DNA of 64,000 nt from Streptococcus cristatus (GTDB lineage: Bacteria; Bacillota; Bacilli; Lactobacillales; Streptococcaceae): contig NZ_RJPT01000001.1 in assembly GCF_003943515.1 (NCBI RefSeq), forward strand, positions 219,693 through 283,692, written 5' to 3'. The notes beneath the pieces are model-generated. The model was not told where the DNA came from, searched no databases, and saw nothing but the letters and a program-made list of their open reading frames with translations. The translations under genes and the position numbers were made by a program. Below are positions 7,405 through 14,540 of the stretch, in pieces. Position 1 is the first letter of the stretch, and every line of letters begins with the position of its first letter.

Positions 7405-8094
7405 ATGTGCAGAACAATTGTTGGAGTGTCGGCTAATCTTTGTCCAGTGGATCAGGCGGGCAAAAACCTTCATTCATCTGTATCCTGCAAATTTGCGGAA
7501 AGCATCAAGCTAGTCGGCGGTCTGCCCATGGTGATTCCTGTTGGGGATAAAAGTCTGGTCAAGGACTATATAGAAACCATTGATAAGCTGATCCTATCAG
7601 GTGGTCAAAATGTTCATCCGCAGTTTTATGGGGAGGAAAAGGTCATTGATAGCGATGATTACAATCTGGCTCGCGATGAGTTTGAGTTGGCTCTCCTGAA
7701 GGAGGCTATTCGTCAGGGTAAGCCCGTCTTGGCTATCTGCCGTGGTCTGCAGTTGGTCAATGTCGCTTTTGGTGGCACGCTCAATCAGCAGATTGACAAT
7801 CACTGGCAGGGGCAACCATTTGGGACTTCGCACTCCATTCGTACAGAGAAAGGCAGCGTTGTGGAGCGCTTATTTGGTCAGGCCAGCCAGATTAATTCTG
7901 TCCATCGCCAAAGTATTAAGGACTTGGCACCGAATTTTCGAGCAACCGCCTTTGACCCAAGGGACAATACCATCGAAGCGATCGAGGCTGTGGACGGCAG
8001 CCGTATCATCGGCCTTCAGTGGCATCCAGAGTTTTTGATCAACGAAGAAAAGGGCAATTTAGAACTATTTCAATATCTTTTGCAAGAATTATAA
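7405..8094 (+). CDS. gamma-glutamyl-gamma-aminobutyrate hydrolase family (class I glutamine amidotransferase-like)
   Basis: A 229-residue peptidase C26/PuuD-like protein that hydrolyses gamma-glutamyl amides. The nucleophile elbow is AICRGLQLVNVAFGG, and the C-terminal LQWHPEF supplies the catalytic His-Glu. The oxyanion glycines are in LILSGGQNVHP. Start ATG 7405 has AAGGAGG at ideal spacing. It stands alone between a terminator and the csRNA gene. The natural substrate (gamma-glutamyl-GABA, folate polyglutamate or another) is not decided by sequence. Confidence 0.88.
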   Translation: MCRTIVGVSANLCPVDQAGKNLHSSVSCKFAESIKLVGGLPMVIPVGDKSLVKDYIETIDKLILSGGQNVHPQFYGEEKVIDSDDYNLARDEFELALLKEAIRQGKPVLAICRGLQLVNVAFGGTLNQQIDNHWQGQPFGTSHSIRTEKGSVVERLFGQASQINSVHRQSIKDLAPNFRATAFDPRDNTIEAIEAVDGSRIIGLQWHPEFLINEEKGNLELFQYLLQEL

Positions 8095-8107
8095 ATTTTT
8101 AAATTAT

Positions 8108-8140
8108 TTTTAGCTAATTTTAAGATAAGATTTATATAAT
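8108..8140 (+). promoter_or_regulatory. CiaR-type promoter of a csRNA
   Basis: The direct repeat TTTTAG-CTAAT-TTTAAG (8108-8124) matches the CiaR response-regulator site NTTAAG-N5-WTTAAG with one mismatch. Exactly 10 bases separate it from a perfect -10 TATAAT (8135-8140). This geometry is that of known streptococcal CiaR-dependent small RNA promoters. Confidence 0.7.
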
Positions 8141-8146
8141 ATAACC

Positions 8147-8245
8147 ATCAAATGAAGACCTCCTAACTTTATTTGATGAAATCCTAAAACTTTTCTTTTT
8201 CATAATAATCTCCCTATAAGAACCGCCCAATCGGCGGTTTTTTTG
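8147..8245 (+). ncRNA. csRNA: CiaR-dependent small regulatory RNA
   Basis: A roughly 95-nt transcript is predicted from the CiaR-type promoter to a strong terminator at 8221-8243. It starts with a hairpin (CATCAAAT 8146-8153 with ATTTGATG 8171-8178) whose loop exposes GACCTCCTAAC. A single-stranded middle follows, with CTTTTTCAT and AATCTCCC, then the terminator hairpin. The exposed CCTCC plus CAT are complementary to Shine-Dalgarno sequences and AUG starts, the hallmark by which csRNAs of pneumococcus and relatives block translation. Targets cannot be named from this window. Confidence 0.75.
8221..8243 (+). terminator. terminator of the csRNA
   Basis: AACCGCC-caatc-GGCGGTT followed by seven or more T. 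The same hairpin sequence recurs at 8802-8826 after the Nudix gene. Confidence 0.85.
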
Positions 8246-8348
8246 CTGGAAGGGCTGAGAAATCTGGATTTTCATCAATTTGATCACTTTTATGTTATAA
8301 TGAGTCACAGCGGGCCGAGCGAATCGGTCGGTAGATGGAGGAGCAGAG

Positions 8349-8798
8349 ATGTCGAGAGCAGAACGAGTTATTTTAACAAATATGTGTATGGTTTACGATG
8401 GGGACCGCATTTTAGTGCAAAATAAAGTAAATGATGATTGGACGGGCCTCTGCTTTCCAGGTGGCCATGTTGAACATCGTGAGTCCTTTGTCAAATCAGT
8501 GATACGGGAAATCAAGGAAGAAACGGGGCTGACGATCTATGAGCCTCGCTTGTGTGGTGTCAAGCAGTTTTACACTGAAAAAGATGAGCGCTATATCGTT
8601 TTTCTTTACAAGACCAATCGTTTTGAGGGAGAACTGGTCTCATCCGAAGAAGGCGAGGTATTCTGGATTGACCGCAAAGACCTTGACTGCTACTCGCTGG
8701 CCGTGAGCTTTCAGGAAATGTATCAGGTTTTTACGTCAGATTTGACGGAGCAGTTTACCTACCTAGAGGATGGAGAGGTCGTCAAAGGTTTATACTAA
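8349..8798 (+). CDS. Nudix hydrolase (MutT-like, possible 8-oxo-dGTP diphosphatase)
   Basis: A 149-residue Nudix protein. The box is complete: GGHVEHRES, then REIKEETGL, after the strand-loop DDWTGLCFP. The N-terminus (RVILTNMCMVYDGDRILVQNK) matches the streptococcal proteins usually annotated as 8-oxo-dGTP diphosphatase, but substrate specificity is inferred. Start ATG 8349 has GGAGGAG before it, and a TATAAT lies near 8297. It is monocistronic, enclosed by two identical terminator hairpins (8221-8243 and 8802-8826). Confidence 0.88.
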   Translation: MSRAERVILTNMCMVYDGDRILVQNKVNDDWTGLCFPGGHVEHRESFVKSVIREIKEETGLTIYEPRLCGVKQFYTEKDERYIVFLYKTNRFEGELVSSEEGEVFWIDRKDLDCYSLAVSFQEMYQVFTSDLTEQFTYLEDGEVVKGLY

Positions 8799-8801
8799 GG
8801 A

Positions 8802-8826
8802 GAACCGCCCAATCGGCGGTTTTTTT
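8802..8826 (+). terminator. terminator of the Nudix gene
   Basis: AACCGCC-caatc-GGCGGTT plus T-run, identical to the csRNA terminator 580 bases upstream. Its T-run overlaps the -35 of the next promoter. Confidence 0.85.
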
Positions 8827-8853
8827 GCTTGTTTTTTGCGAATTTAGTATAAT
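8825..8853 (+). promoter_or_regulatory. promoter of dut-radA operon with a com-box-like sequence
   Basis: -35 TTGCTT (8825-8830), 17-base spacer, -10 TATAAT (8848-8853). Inside the spacer, TGCGAATT (8837-8844) matches six of eight positions of the competence sigma-X box TACGAATA and is preceded by T-rich DNA, as in other com boxes. radA operons are late-competence genes in pneumococcus, so dual sigma-A and sigma-X expression is plausible. Confidence 0.55.
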
Positions 8854-8883
8854 AGGGACAGTAAAAATAGAAAAGAGAAATGT

Positions 8884-9327
8884 ATGAAAATTCGCGGATT
8901 CGAGCTGGTTTCCAGCTTTCCAAATGAAGATTTATTACCCAAGAGAGAGACGGCTCACGCAGCGGGCTATGACTTGAAAGTAGCAGAGCGCACCATCATT
9001 GCGCCGGGGGAGATTAAGCTGGTTCCGACGGGTGTCAAGGCCTATATGCAGCCGGGCGAGGTGCTTTATCTTTACGACCGCTCGTCCAATCCTCGTAAAA
9101 AAGGTTTAGTTTTGATTAACTCCGTTGGGGTTATTGACGGCGACTACTATGCTAATCCTGGAAATGAAGGCCATATCTTTGCTCAGATGCAAAACATCAC
9201 AGACCAAGAGGTTGTACTGGAAGTGGGTTATCGAATTGTGCAAGCTGTTTTCGCACCATTTTTGATTGCGGATGGGGATGTAGCCGACGGTGTGCGGACA
9301 GGCGGATTTGGCTCTACTGGGCATTGA
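8884..9327 (+). CDS. dut: dUTP diphosphatase
   Basis: A 147-residue trimeric-type dUTPase that converts dUTP to dUMP and limits uracil in DNA. Motif I YDLKVAERT, motif II YDRSSNPRKKGLVL, motif III GVIDGDYY, and the C-terminal motif V RTGGFGSTGH are all present. Asn in RSSNP and ANPGNEG is the variant common in streptococci. It is the first gene of dut - phosphatase - radA, with one base between its stop and the next ATG. Start ATG 8884 follows AGAGAAATGT. Confidence 0.95.
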   Translation: MKIRGFELVSSFPNEDLLPKRETAHAAGYDLKVAERTIIAPGEIKLVPTGVKAYMQPGEVLYLYDRSSNPRKKGLVLINSVGVIDGDYYANPGNEGHIFAQMQNITDQEVVLEVGYRIVQAVFAPFLIADGDVADGVRTGGFGSTGH

Positions 9328-9328
9328 G

Positions 9329-9844
9329 ATGAAAGTGATTTTTGTGCGCCATGGTGAGCCTGATTACCATGAGTTAGAGGAGCGTTCTTGTACTGGCTTT
9401 GGTCTAGATTTGGCGCCTTTATCTGAGCAGGGAAGACGGCAGGCTCAGGGACTTTGCCAGCATCCTTTAATGCGTTCAGCTGATTTGCTGGTGTCTTCTG
9501 CAATGACGCGAGCTTTAGAAACGGCATCTTATGTAGCTTGTGCCACTGACCTTCCTTTGAGAGTGGAGCCTTTGCTACACGAATGGCAGGTCTATGAACT
9601 GGGAATGGAGAATTTTGAAAAAGCTCGAAGCCTGTTTTTAGAAAATGATGGAGCCTTGCCCCCCAGTAGTCCTATTCAGTATGAGACAGCTGAGCAGATG
9701 AAGGCTCGTTTTATAGACTGTATGGCAAAGTATCGAGACTACCAGACAGTAGTCCTTGTAGCTCATCGCATGCTCATCCGTCAGTTTGTGCCAAATGAGC
9801 AAATTGATTTTTGCCAAGTGATTGAATGTGAGATAGAGATATAG
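9329..9844 (+). CDS. histidine phosphatase family protein (phosphoglycerate-mutase-like)
   Basis: A 171-residue histidine-phosphatase-fold protein. The catalytic RHG ([11 protein letters not shown]) is at the N-terminus, and the second histidine is in [12 protein letters not shown], shorter than the usual GH motif; the [10 protein letters not shown] segment fits the family. The ATG at 9329 is one base after the dut stop and yields the canonical start [10 protein letters not shown]; the longer frame to 9290 would lie inside dut. The same gene sits between dut and radA in pneumococcus. Substrate is unknown. Confidence 0.88.
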   Translation: MKVIFVRHGEPDYHELEERSCTGFGLDLAPLSEQGRRQAQGLCQHPLMRSADLLVSSAMTRALETASYVACATDLPLRVEPLLHEWQVYELGMENFEKARSLFLENDGALPPSSPIQYETAEQMKARFIDCMAKYRDYQTVVLVAHRMLIRQFVPNEQIDFCQVIECEIEI

Positions 9845-9854
9845 AAAGAGGTTT

Positions 9855-11219
9855 ATCATCGCTAAGAAAAAGACGACCTTTGTCTGTCAAAATTGTGAAT
9901 ACCATTCGCCCAAGTATCTAGGCCGCTGTCCTAACTGCGGCTCTTGGTCTTCTTTTGTTGAGGAGGTAGAGGCTGCTGAGGTCAAGCATGCACGTGTTTC
10001 CTTGACGGGCGAAAAGACTCGGCCTATGAAGCTGGCTGAGGTCACTTCGATTGATGTCAACCGAACCAAGACGGACATGGACGAGTTCAATCGTGTGCTG
10101 GGTGGTGGAGTAGTGCCGGGCAGTTTGGTCTTGATTGGCGGGGATCCCGGCATCGGGAAGTCCACCCTGCTTCTGCAGGTATCCACTCAGCTTTCTCATC
10201 AGGGCACCGTCCTTTATGTCAGCGGGGAGGAATCAGCTGAGCAGATTAAGCTGCGGGCGGAACGCCTCGGTGATATTGATAGTGAATTTTATCTCTACGC
10301 CGAGACCAATATGCAAAATATCCGCACAGAGATTGAGAAAATCAAGCCAGATTTTCTGATTATCGACTCTATACAGACGGTTATGTCGCCGGAAATTTCC
10401 AGTGTTCAAGGATCTGTTTCTCAGGTTCGCGAGGTGACAGCCGAGCTCATGCAGCTGGCCAAGACCAATAATATCGCGACCTTTATCGTTGGTCACATGA
10501 CCAAGGAAGGAACCTTAGCTGGCCCCCGAACGCTAGAGCACATGGTGGACACAGTACTTTATTTTGAGGGCGAACGTCAGCACACTTTCCGTATCTTGAG
10601 AGCAGTCAAGAACCGCTTTGGCTCGACCAATGAGATTGGCATTTTTGAAATGCAATCTGGCGGCCTAGTCGAGGTGCTCAATCCAAGCCAAGTCTTTCTG
10701 GAAGAACGGCTGGACGGTGCGACAGGCTCTTCCATCGTTGTGACCATGGAAGGGACGCGGCCGATTTTAGCTGAGGTGCAGGCTTTGGTGACACCGACCA
10801 TGTTCGGCAATGCCAAACGAACCACGACTGGATTGGACTTTAACCGAGCCAGCCTCATCATGGCGGTTCTGGAAAAGAGGGCTGGCCTCCTTCTGCAAAA
10901 TCAAGATGCCTACCTCAAGTCAGCTGGCGGCGTCAAGCTAGATGAGCCGGCTATTGATTTGGCAGTAGCGGTAGCCATTGCTTCCAGCTACAAGGATTTG
11001 CCGACCAATCCCCAAGAATGCTTTATCGGTGAAATTGGCCTGACTGGTGAAATCCGTCGGGTCAACCGCATCGAGCAGCGCATCAACGAAGCGGCAAAAC
11101 TAGGTTTTACCAAGATTTATGCTCCCAAAAACTCTCTGAACGGCCTCGAGGTTCCAGACAATATCCAAGTCATCGGTGTGACAACAATTGGGGAAGTCTT
11201 GAAAAAAGTTTTTGCTTAA
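9855..11219 (+). CDS. radA: DNA repair/recombination protein RadA, probable ATC start
   Basis: RadA/Sms drives branch migration in recombination and is needed for transformation. It has a C4 zinc finger (C11, C14, C25, C28), Walker [10 protein letters not shown] at about residue 97, the RadA KNRFGS motif, and a C-terminal Lon-protease-like domain. No ATG, GTG or TTG exists in frame between the upstream stop (9834-9836) and a TTG at 10002, which would lose the zinc finger. The conserved N-terminus [13 protein letters not shown] is preceded by ATC-ATC and by the SD-like AGAAAGAGG at 9843-9851. The start is therefore ATC at 9855 (or 9858), giving 454 residues. It lies directly after the phosphatase gene. 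Confidence 0.9.
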   Translation: MIAKKKTTFVCQNCEYHSPKYLGRCPNCGSWSSFVEEVEAAEVKHARVSLTGEKTRPMKLAEVTSIDVNRTKTDMDEFNRVLGGGVVPGSLVLIGGDPGIGKSTLLLQVSTQLSHQGTVLYVSGEESAEQIKLRAERLGDIDSEFYLYAETNMQNIRTEIEKIKPDFLIIDSIQTVMSPEISSVQGSVSQVREVTAELMQLAKTNNIATFIVGHMTKEGTLAGPRTLEHMVDTVLYFEGERQHTFRILRAVKNRFGSTNEIGIFEMQSGGLVEVLNPSQVFLEERLDGATGSSIVVTMEGTRPILAEVQALVTPTMFGNAKRTTTGLDFNRASLIMAVLEKRAGLLLQNQDAYLKSAGGVKLDEPAIDLAVAVAIASSYKDLPTNPQECFIGEIGLTGEIRRVNRIEQRINEAAKLGFTKIYAPKNSLNGLEVPDNIQVIGVTTIGEVLKKVFA

Positions 11220-11237
11220 TAATTTCTTTGTTTTAGA

Positions 11238-11266
11238 TTGCAAAAATATTTTATTATTGCTATAAT
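11238..11266 (+). promoter_or_regulatory. sigma-A promoter of the AIM24 gene
   Basis: -35 TTGCAA (11238-11243), 17 bases, perfect -10 TATAAT (11261-11266), 28 bases before the start codon. Confidence 0.65.
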
Positions 11267-11294
11267 TTTCTTAAAAAACAAGGAGGGAACTCTT

Positions 11295-11990
11295 ATGCAA
11301 TTTTCCATGGATAGCAACATGCAATTTCCACTCGTTGACCTCTACCTCAATCAAGGAGAAACAGTCTTTATCCAGCGTGGCAGTATGGTCTATCACACCC
11401 CTAATGTGACCTTGAACACTCAGCTCAATGCTAACGGTTCAGGTTTGGGCCGCTTTGTCAAGGCAGTCGGCCGTTCCATGGTGTCGGGTGAAAGTACCTT
11501 CGTCACCCAGGCTGTCGCCCAATCCGATAACGGTTTTCTAGCATTAGCACCAGAAGTTCCTGGCCAAGTTATCCCTCTTTATCTGGGAGAAAAGCAATAC
11601 CGGCTCAATGACGGTGCCTTTCTGGCTCTGGATGGTACAGCTTACTATACGATGGAGCGTCAGTCTGTTGGCAAGGCGATATTTGGTGGTCAAGGTGGCC
11701 TCTTCGTTATGACGACTCAAGGGCAGGGGACTCTTTTGGCCAATGCCTTTGGTTCGATTAAGAAAATTGAACTAAATAACCAAGAAGTAACCATTGACAA
11801 TGCCCATGTCGTAGCTTGGAGTCAGTCCTTGGATTATAATATCCATCTAGAAAATGGTTTCTGGCAGTCTATTGGAACGGGAGAGGGAGTTGTAAACACC
11901 TTCCGAGGCACTGGAGAAATCTATGTTCAAAGTCTCAATCTTCAAAGCTTTGCGGGCTCACTCAGTCGCTATATCGCAAAAGGGTCATAA
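11295..11990 (+). CDS. AIM24 family protein (TIGR00266-like)
   Basis: A 231-residue beta-rich cytoplasmic protein of the AIM24/TIGR00266 family: QGETVFIQRGSMVYHTPNV near the N-terminus, glycine-rich repeats (GKAIFGGQGGLFVMTTQGQGTLLANAFG), and the C-terminal FRGTGEIYVQSLNLQSF. The fold is tryptophan-RNA-binding-attenuator-like; its bacterial role is unknown. The ATG at 11295 has AAGGAGG at ideal spacing; an in-frame TTG at 11238 lies in the promoter. It has its own promoter and terminator, so it is monocistronic. Confidence 0.9.
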   Translation: MQFSMDSNMQFPLVDLYLNQGETVFIQRGSMVYHTPNVTLNTQLNANGSGLGRFVKAVGRSMVSGESTFVTQAVAQSDNGFLALAPEVPGQVIPLYLGEKQYRLNDGAFLALDGTAYYTMERQSVGKAIFGGQGGLFVMTTQGQGTLLANAFGSIKKIELNNQEVTIDNAHVVAWSQSLDYNIHLENGFWQSIGTGEGVVNTFRGTGEIYVQSLNLQSFAGSLSRYIAKGS

Positions 11991-12021
11991 AAAGGTGCGG
12001 ATGAATTTCCGCATCTTTTTT
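11991..12021 (+). terminator. terminator of the AIM24 gene
   Basis: AAAGGTGCGGA pairs with TCCGCATCTTT, followed by Ts, directly after the stop codon. Confidence 0.8.
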
Positions 12022-12082
12022 AAATTTTTCTTTCATTTTTTCATAAAAAGCGGACATTTTTGCTTTATATAGGGTTAAAAAA

Positions 12083-12111
12083 CTGACAAAATAGGTAAAA
12101 GATGATAAGAT
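12083..12111 (+). promoter_or_regulatory. promoter of the carbonic anhydrase gene
   Basis: -35 CTGACA (12083-12088), 17-base spacer, -10 TAAGAT (12106-12111). Confidence 0.5.
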
Positions 12112-12158
12112 GGTAGGAAATAATTTGAACATCAAATAAATTCTAGTAAGGGGAAAGA

Positions 12159-12653
12159 ATGTCCTATTTTGAAAATTTTATGAAGGCCAACCAAGCCTAT
12201 GTGGACCTGCATGGAACCTCCCACCTGCCGATTAAGCCCAAGACCAAGGTAGCGATCGTGACCTGCATGGACTCTAGGCTACACGTGGCTCAGGCTCTGG
12301 GCTTGGCGCTAGGAGATGCTCATATCTTGCGCAACGCTGGCGGGCGGGTGACGGAGGACATGATTCGCTCGCTGGTTATTTCACAGCAGCAGATGGGTAC
12401 GAGGGAAATTGTAGTCTTGCACCATACGGATTGCGGTGCACAGACTTTCAAAAATGAAGAATTTACTGCTTTTCTCAATCAAGAGCTGGGCGTTAATGTT
12501 AGCGGTCAGGATTTCCTTCCTTTTACAGATGTGGAGGAAAGTGTGCGGGAAGACGTGGCGCTTCTCCGCCAATCACCCCTAATCCCGGATGATGTGGAGA
12601 TCTCAGGAGCGGTGTATGACGTTGCTACAGGGCGAATGACCGTCGTTCAGTAA
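12159..12653 (+). CDS. beta-class carbonic anhydrase
   Basis: A 164-residue beta-carbonic anhydrase interconverting CO2 and bicarbonate. Zinc ligands are visible as CMDSR (Cys, with the Asp/Arg dyad) and HHTDCG (His, Cys); ILRNAGGRV is the conserved core segment. It follows radA and the AIM24 gene; in pneumococcus the orthologue (PCA) sits directly after radA and is important for growth in ambient air. Start ATG has AAGGGGAAAG upstream. It is flanked by its own promoter and a long-loop terminator. Confidence 0.93.
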   Translation: MSYFENFMKANQAYVDLHGTSHLPIKPKTKVAIVTCMDSRLHVAQALGLALGDAHILRNAGGRVTEDMIRSLVISQQQMGTREIVVLHHTDCGAQTFKNEEFTAFLNQELGVNVSGQDFLPFTDVEESVREDVALLRQSPLIPDDVEISGAVYDVATGRMTVVQ

Positions 12654-12664
12654 TTACCTAGGAA

Positions 12665-12712
12665 AGCCAATTTATCTGTCAGTATTTCGGCATTGAAATT
12701 GGCTGCTTTTTT
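12665..12712 (+). terminator. terminator of the carbonic anhydrase gene
   Basis: AGCCAATTT (12665-12673) and AAATTGGCT (12696-12704) pair across a 22-base loop, followed by GC and six Ts. Confidence 0.6.
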
Positions 12713-12755
12713 GTGTTAAAATAGAATACGATTTTAATTTAGTTAGGACAATAAG

Positions 12756-13622
12756 ATGATTCTTTCCATTATTTCACAAGGTCTGGTCTGGGCCATTTTG
12801 GGTCTGGGGATTTTCATGACTTTTCGAATTTTGAATTTTCCAGATATGACGACTGAAGGTTCCTTTCCTCTAGGTGGGGCGGTAGCCGTCACTTTAATCA
12901 CCAAAGGGGTGAACCCTTTCTTGGCAACGGTGGCTGCGGTATTGGCAGGCTGTCTGGCAGGTTTGGCGACTGGGCTTCTCTATACCAAGGGCAAGATTCC
13001 GACCCTGCTGTCAGGGATTTTGGTCATGACCTCTTGTCATTCCATCATGCTCATGATTATGGGGCGGGCCAATCTAGGTTTGCTGGGAACTCGGCAGATT
13101 CAGGACTTTTTGCCCTTCTCTGGGGAAATCAATAATCTCCTGACAGGCTTGATTTTTGTCAGTTTGGTTATTGTCGCTCTGCTCTTTTTCCTAGATACCA
13201 AGCTGGGGCAGGCCTACATCGCAACTGGGGACAATCTTGATATGGCGCGTAGTTTCGGTATCAATACTGGCCGCATGGAATTGATGGGCATGATCTTGTC
13301 TAATGGCGTTATTGCCTTGTCTGGTGCTCTGATTGCCCAGCAGGAAGGCTATGCTGATGTCTCCCGCGGGATTGGGGTTATCGTCGTCGGTTTGGCTAGT
13401 CTGATTATCGGGGAAGTTCTCTTTAAGAGCCTGACCTTGGCTGAGCGCCTGATTACCATTGTAGTTGGTGCGATTGCCTATCAGTTTCTGATTTGGGGTG
13501 TCATCGCTCTTGGTTTCAACACCAGCTATCTCCGCCTCTATAGTGCGGTTATCTTGGCGGTCTGCCTCATGATTCCGACCTTGAAAAATAAATTCTTTAA
13601 AGGAGCTAAGTTAAGCAAATGA
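12756..13622 (+). CDS. ABC transporter permease, TrpY-like (branched-chain permease fold)
   Basis: A 288-residue integral membrane protein with about eight to nine hydrophobic segments and the small-residue-rich helices of the LivH/RbsC-type permeases (FPDMTTEGSFPLGGAVAVTL, GVIVVGLASLIIGE). It closely resembles the permease of the pneumococcal TrpXYZ tryptophan uptake system. The ATPase gene overlaps its stop by four bases (ATGA), but the solute-binding lipoprotein gene (TrpX type) that usually precedes it is absent: the upstream neighbour is carbonic anhydrase. Tryptophan or aromatic substrate specificity is inferred from family. Confidence 0.85.
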   Translation: MILSIISQGLVWAILGLGIFMTFRILNFPDMTTEGSFPLGGAVAVTLITKGVNPFLATVAAVLAGCLAGLATGLLYTKGKIPTLLSGILVMTSCHSIMLMIMGRANLGLLGTRQIQDFLPFSGEINNLLTGLIFVSLVIVALLFFLDTKLGQAYIATGDNLDMARSFGINTGRMELMGMILSNGVIALSGALIAQQEGYADVSRGIGVIVVGLASLIIGEVLFKSLTLAERLITIVVGAIAYQFLIWGVIALGFNTSYLRLYSAVILAVCLMIPTLKNKFFKGAKLSK

Positions 13623-14377
13623 CAGCGATTGTAGAATTAAAAAATGCCAGCAAGCGGGTCAATAACGGCTTTGATGAAGAAAAGGTCATCCTAAATGATG
13701 TGTCGCTGGAGATTCATGAGCATGATTTTATCACGATTTTGGGCGGCAATGGAGCAGGGAAGTCAACTCTTTTTAATGTGATTGCCGGTACGCTTTCTCT
13801 GAGCAGCGGCAGTATTTATATCCTGGGCGAAAATGTGACCAACTTTTCTCCTGAAAAGAGAGCTAAATATCTGTCGCGTGTCTTCCAAGATCCCAAGATG
13901 GGAACGGCTCCTCGGATGACAGTGGCGGAAAACCTGCTGATTGCTAAGTTTCGTGGCGAATCCCGTGGCCTAGTTCCTCGTCGACTGAATAGCTATCGGC
14001 AGGAGTTTCAGGAGACCATTGATAAGATTGGCAATGGCCTGGAAAAACATCTGGATACGCCGATTGAGTTTCTATCAGGTGGTCAGAGACAGGCTTTGAG
14101 TTTGCTCATGGCGACGCTCAAACGTCCAGAGCTACTTCTCTTGGACGAGCATACAGCAGCGCTGGATCCCAAGACCAGTGTGGCTCTTATGGAGCTAACT
14201 GACGACTTTGTCCGCAGAGACCAGCTGACGGCCCTCATGATTACCCACCAAATGGAGGATGCCCTCAAATACGGCAACCGTCTGATTGTCATGAAGGAAG
14301 GTCAGATCATCCAAGATCTCAAGCAAGAAGAAAAAGCCAAGATGACCATAGCGGACTATTATAGCTTGTTTGAGTAA
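13619..14377 (+). CDS. ABC transporter ATP-binding protein, TrpZ-like
   Basis: A 252-residue ABC ATPase: Walker A LGGNGAGKST, Q-loop VFQDPKMGTA, signature LSGGQRQALSL, Walker B LLLLDEHTAALD, H-loop MITHQ. The PKMGTAPRMTVAENL stretch after the Q-loop is typical of the TrpZ subgroup. Start ATG overlaps the permease stop (ATGA). With the permease it forms a two-gene import module missing a local binding protein. A terminator follows at 14442-14474. Confidence 0.92.
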   Translation: MTAIVELKNASKRVNNGFDEEKVILNDVSLEIHEHDFITILGGNGAGKSTLFNVIAGTLSLSSGSIYILGENVTNFSPEKRAKYLSRVFQDPKMGTAPRMTVAENLLIAKFRGESRGLVPRRLNSYRQEFQETIDKIGNGLEKHLDTPIEFLSGGQRQALSLLMATLKRPELLLLDEHTAALDPKTSVALMELTDDFVRRDQLTALMITHQMEDALKYGNRLIVMKEGQIIQDLKQEEKAKMTIADYYSLFE

Positions 14378-14441
14378 AGTTGACTAGTTTTTTGTAAGGC
14401 TGACAAAGGAAATAAGCAGTGAATAGTTATTAAACGGATAT

Positions 14442-14474
14442 AGTTCTGTTTTCCACAGGACTGTATCTTTTTTT
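14442..14474 (+). terminator. terminator of the TrpYZ-like operon
   Basis: AGTTCTGT pairs with ACAGGACT around TTTCC, followed by GTATC and a T-run. Confidence 0.6.
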
Positions 14475-14496
14475 AACATTTTCTCAAATAAATCAA

Positions 14497-14522
14497 TAAA
14501 AACCGCTAGATCGCGGTTTTTT
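14497..14522. terminator. bidirectional terminator between convergent genes
   Basis: AAAACCGC and GCGGTTTT around TAGATC, with A/T runs on both sides. It lies 19 bases past the stop of the minus-strand Mga-type gene and also closes the plus-strand ABC operon. Confidence 0.75.
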
Positions 14523-14540
14523 ATCTTATGAAAATCTTGC

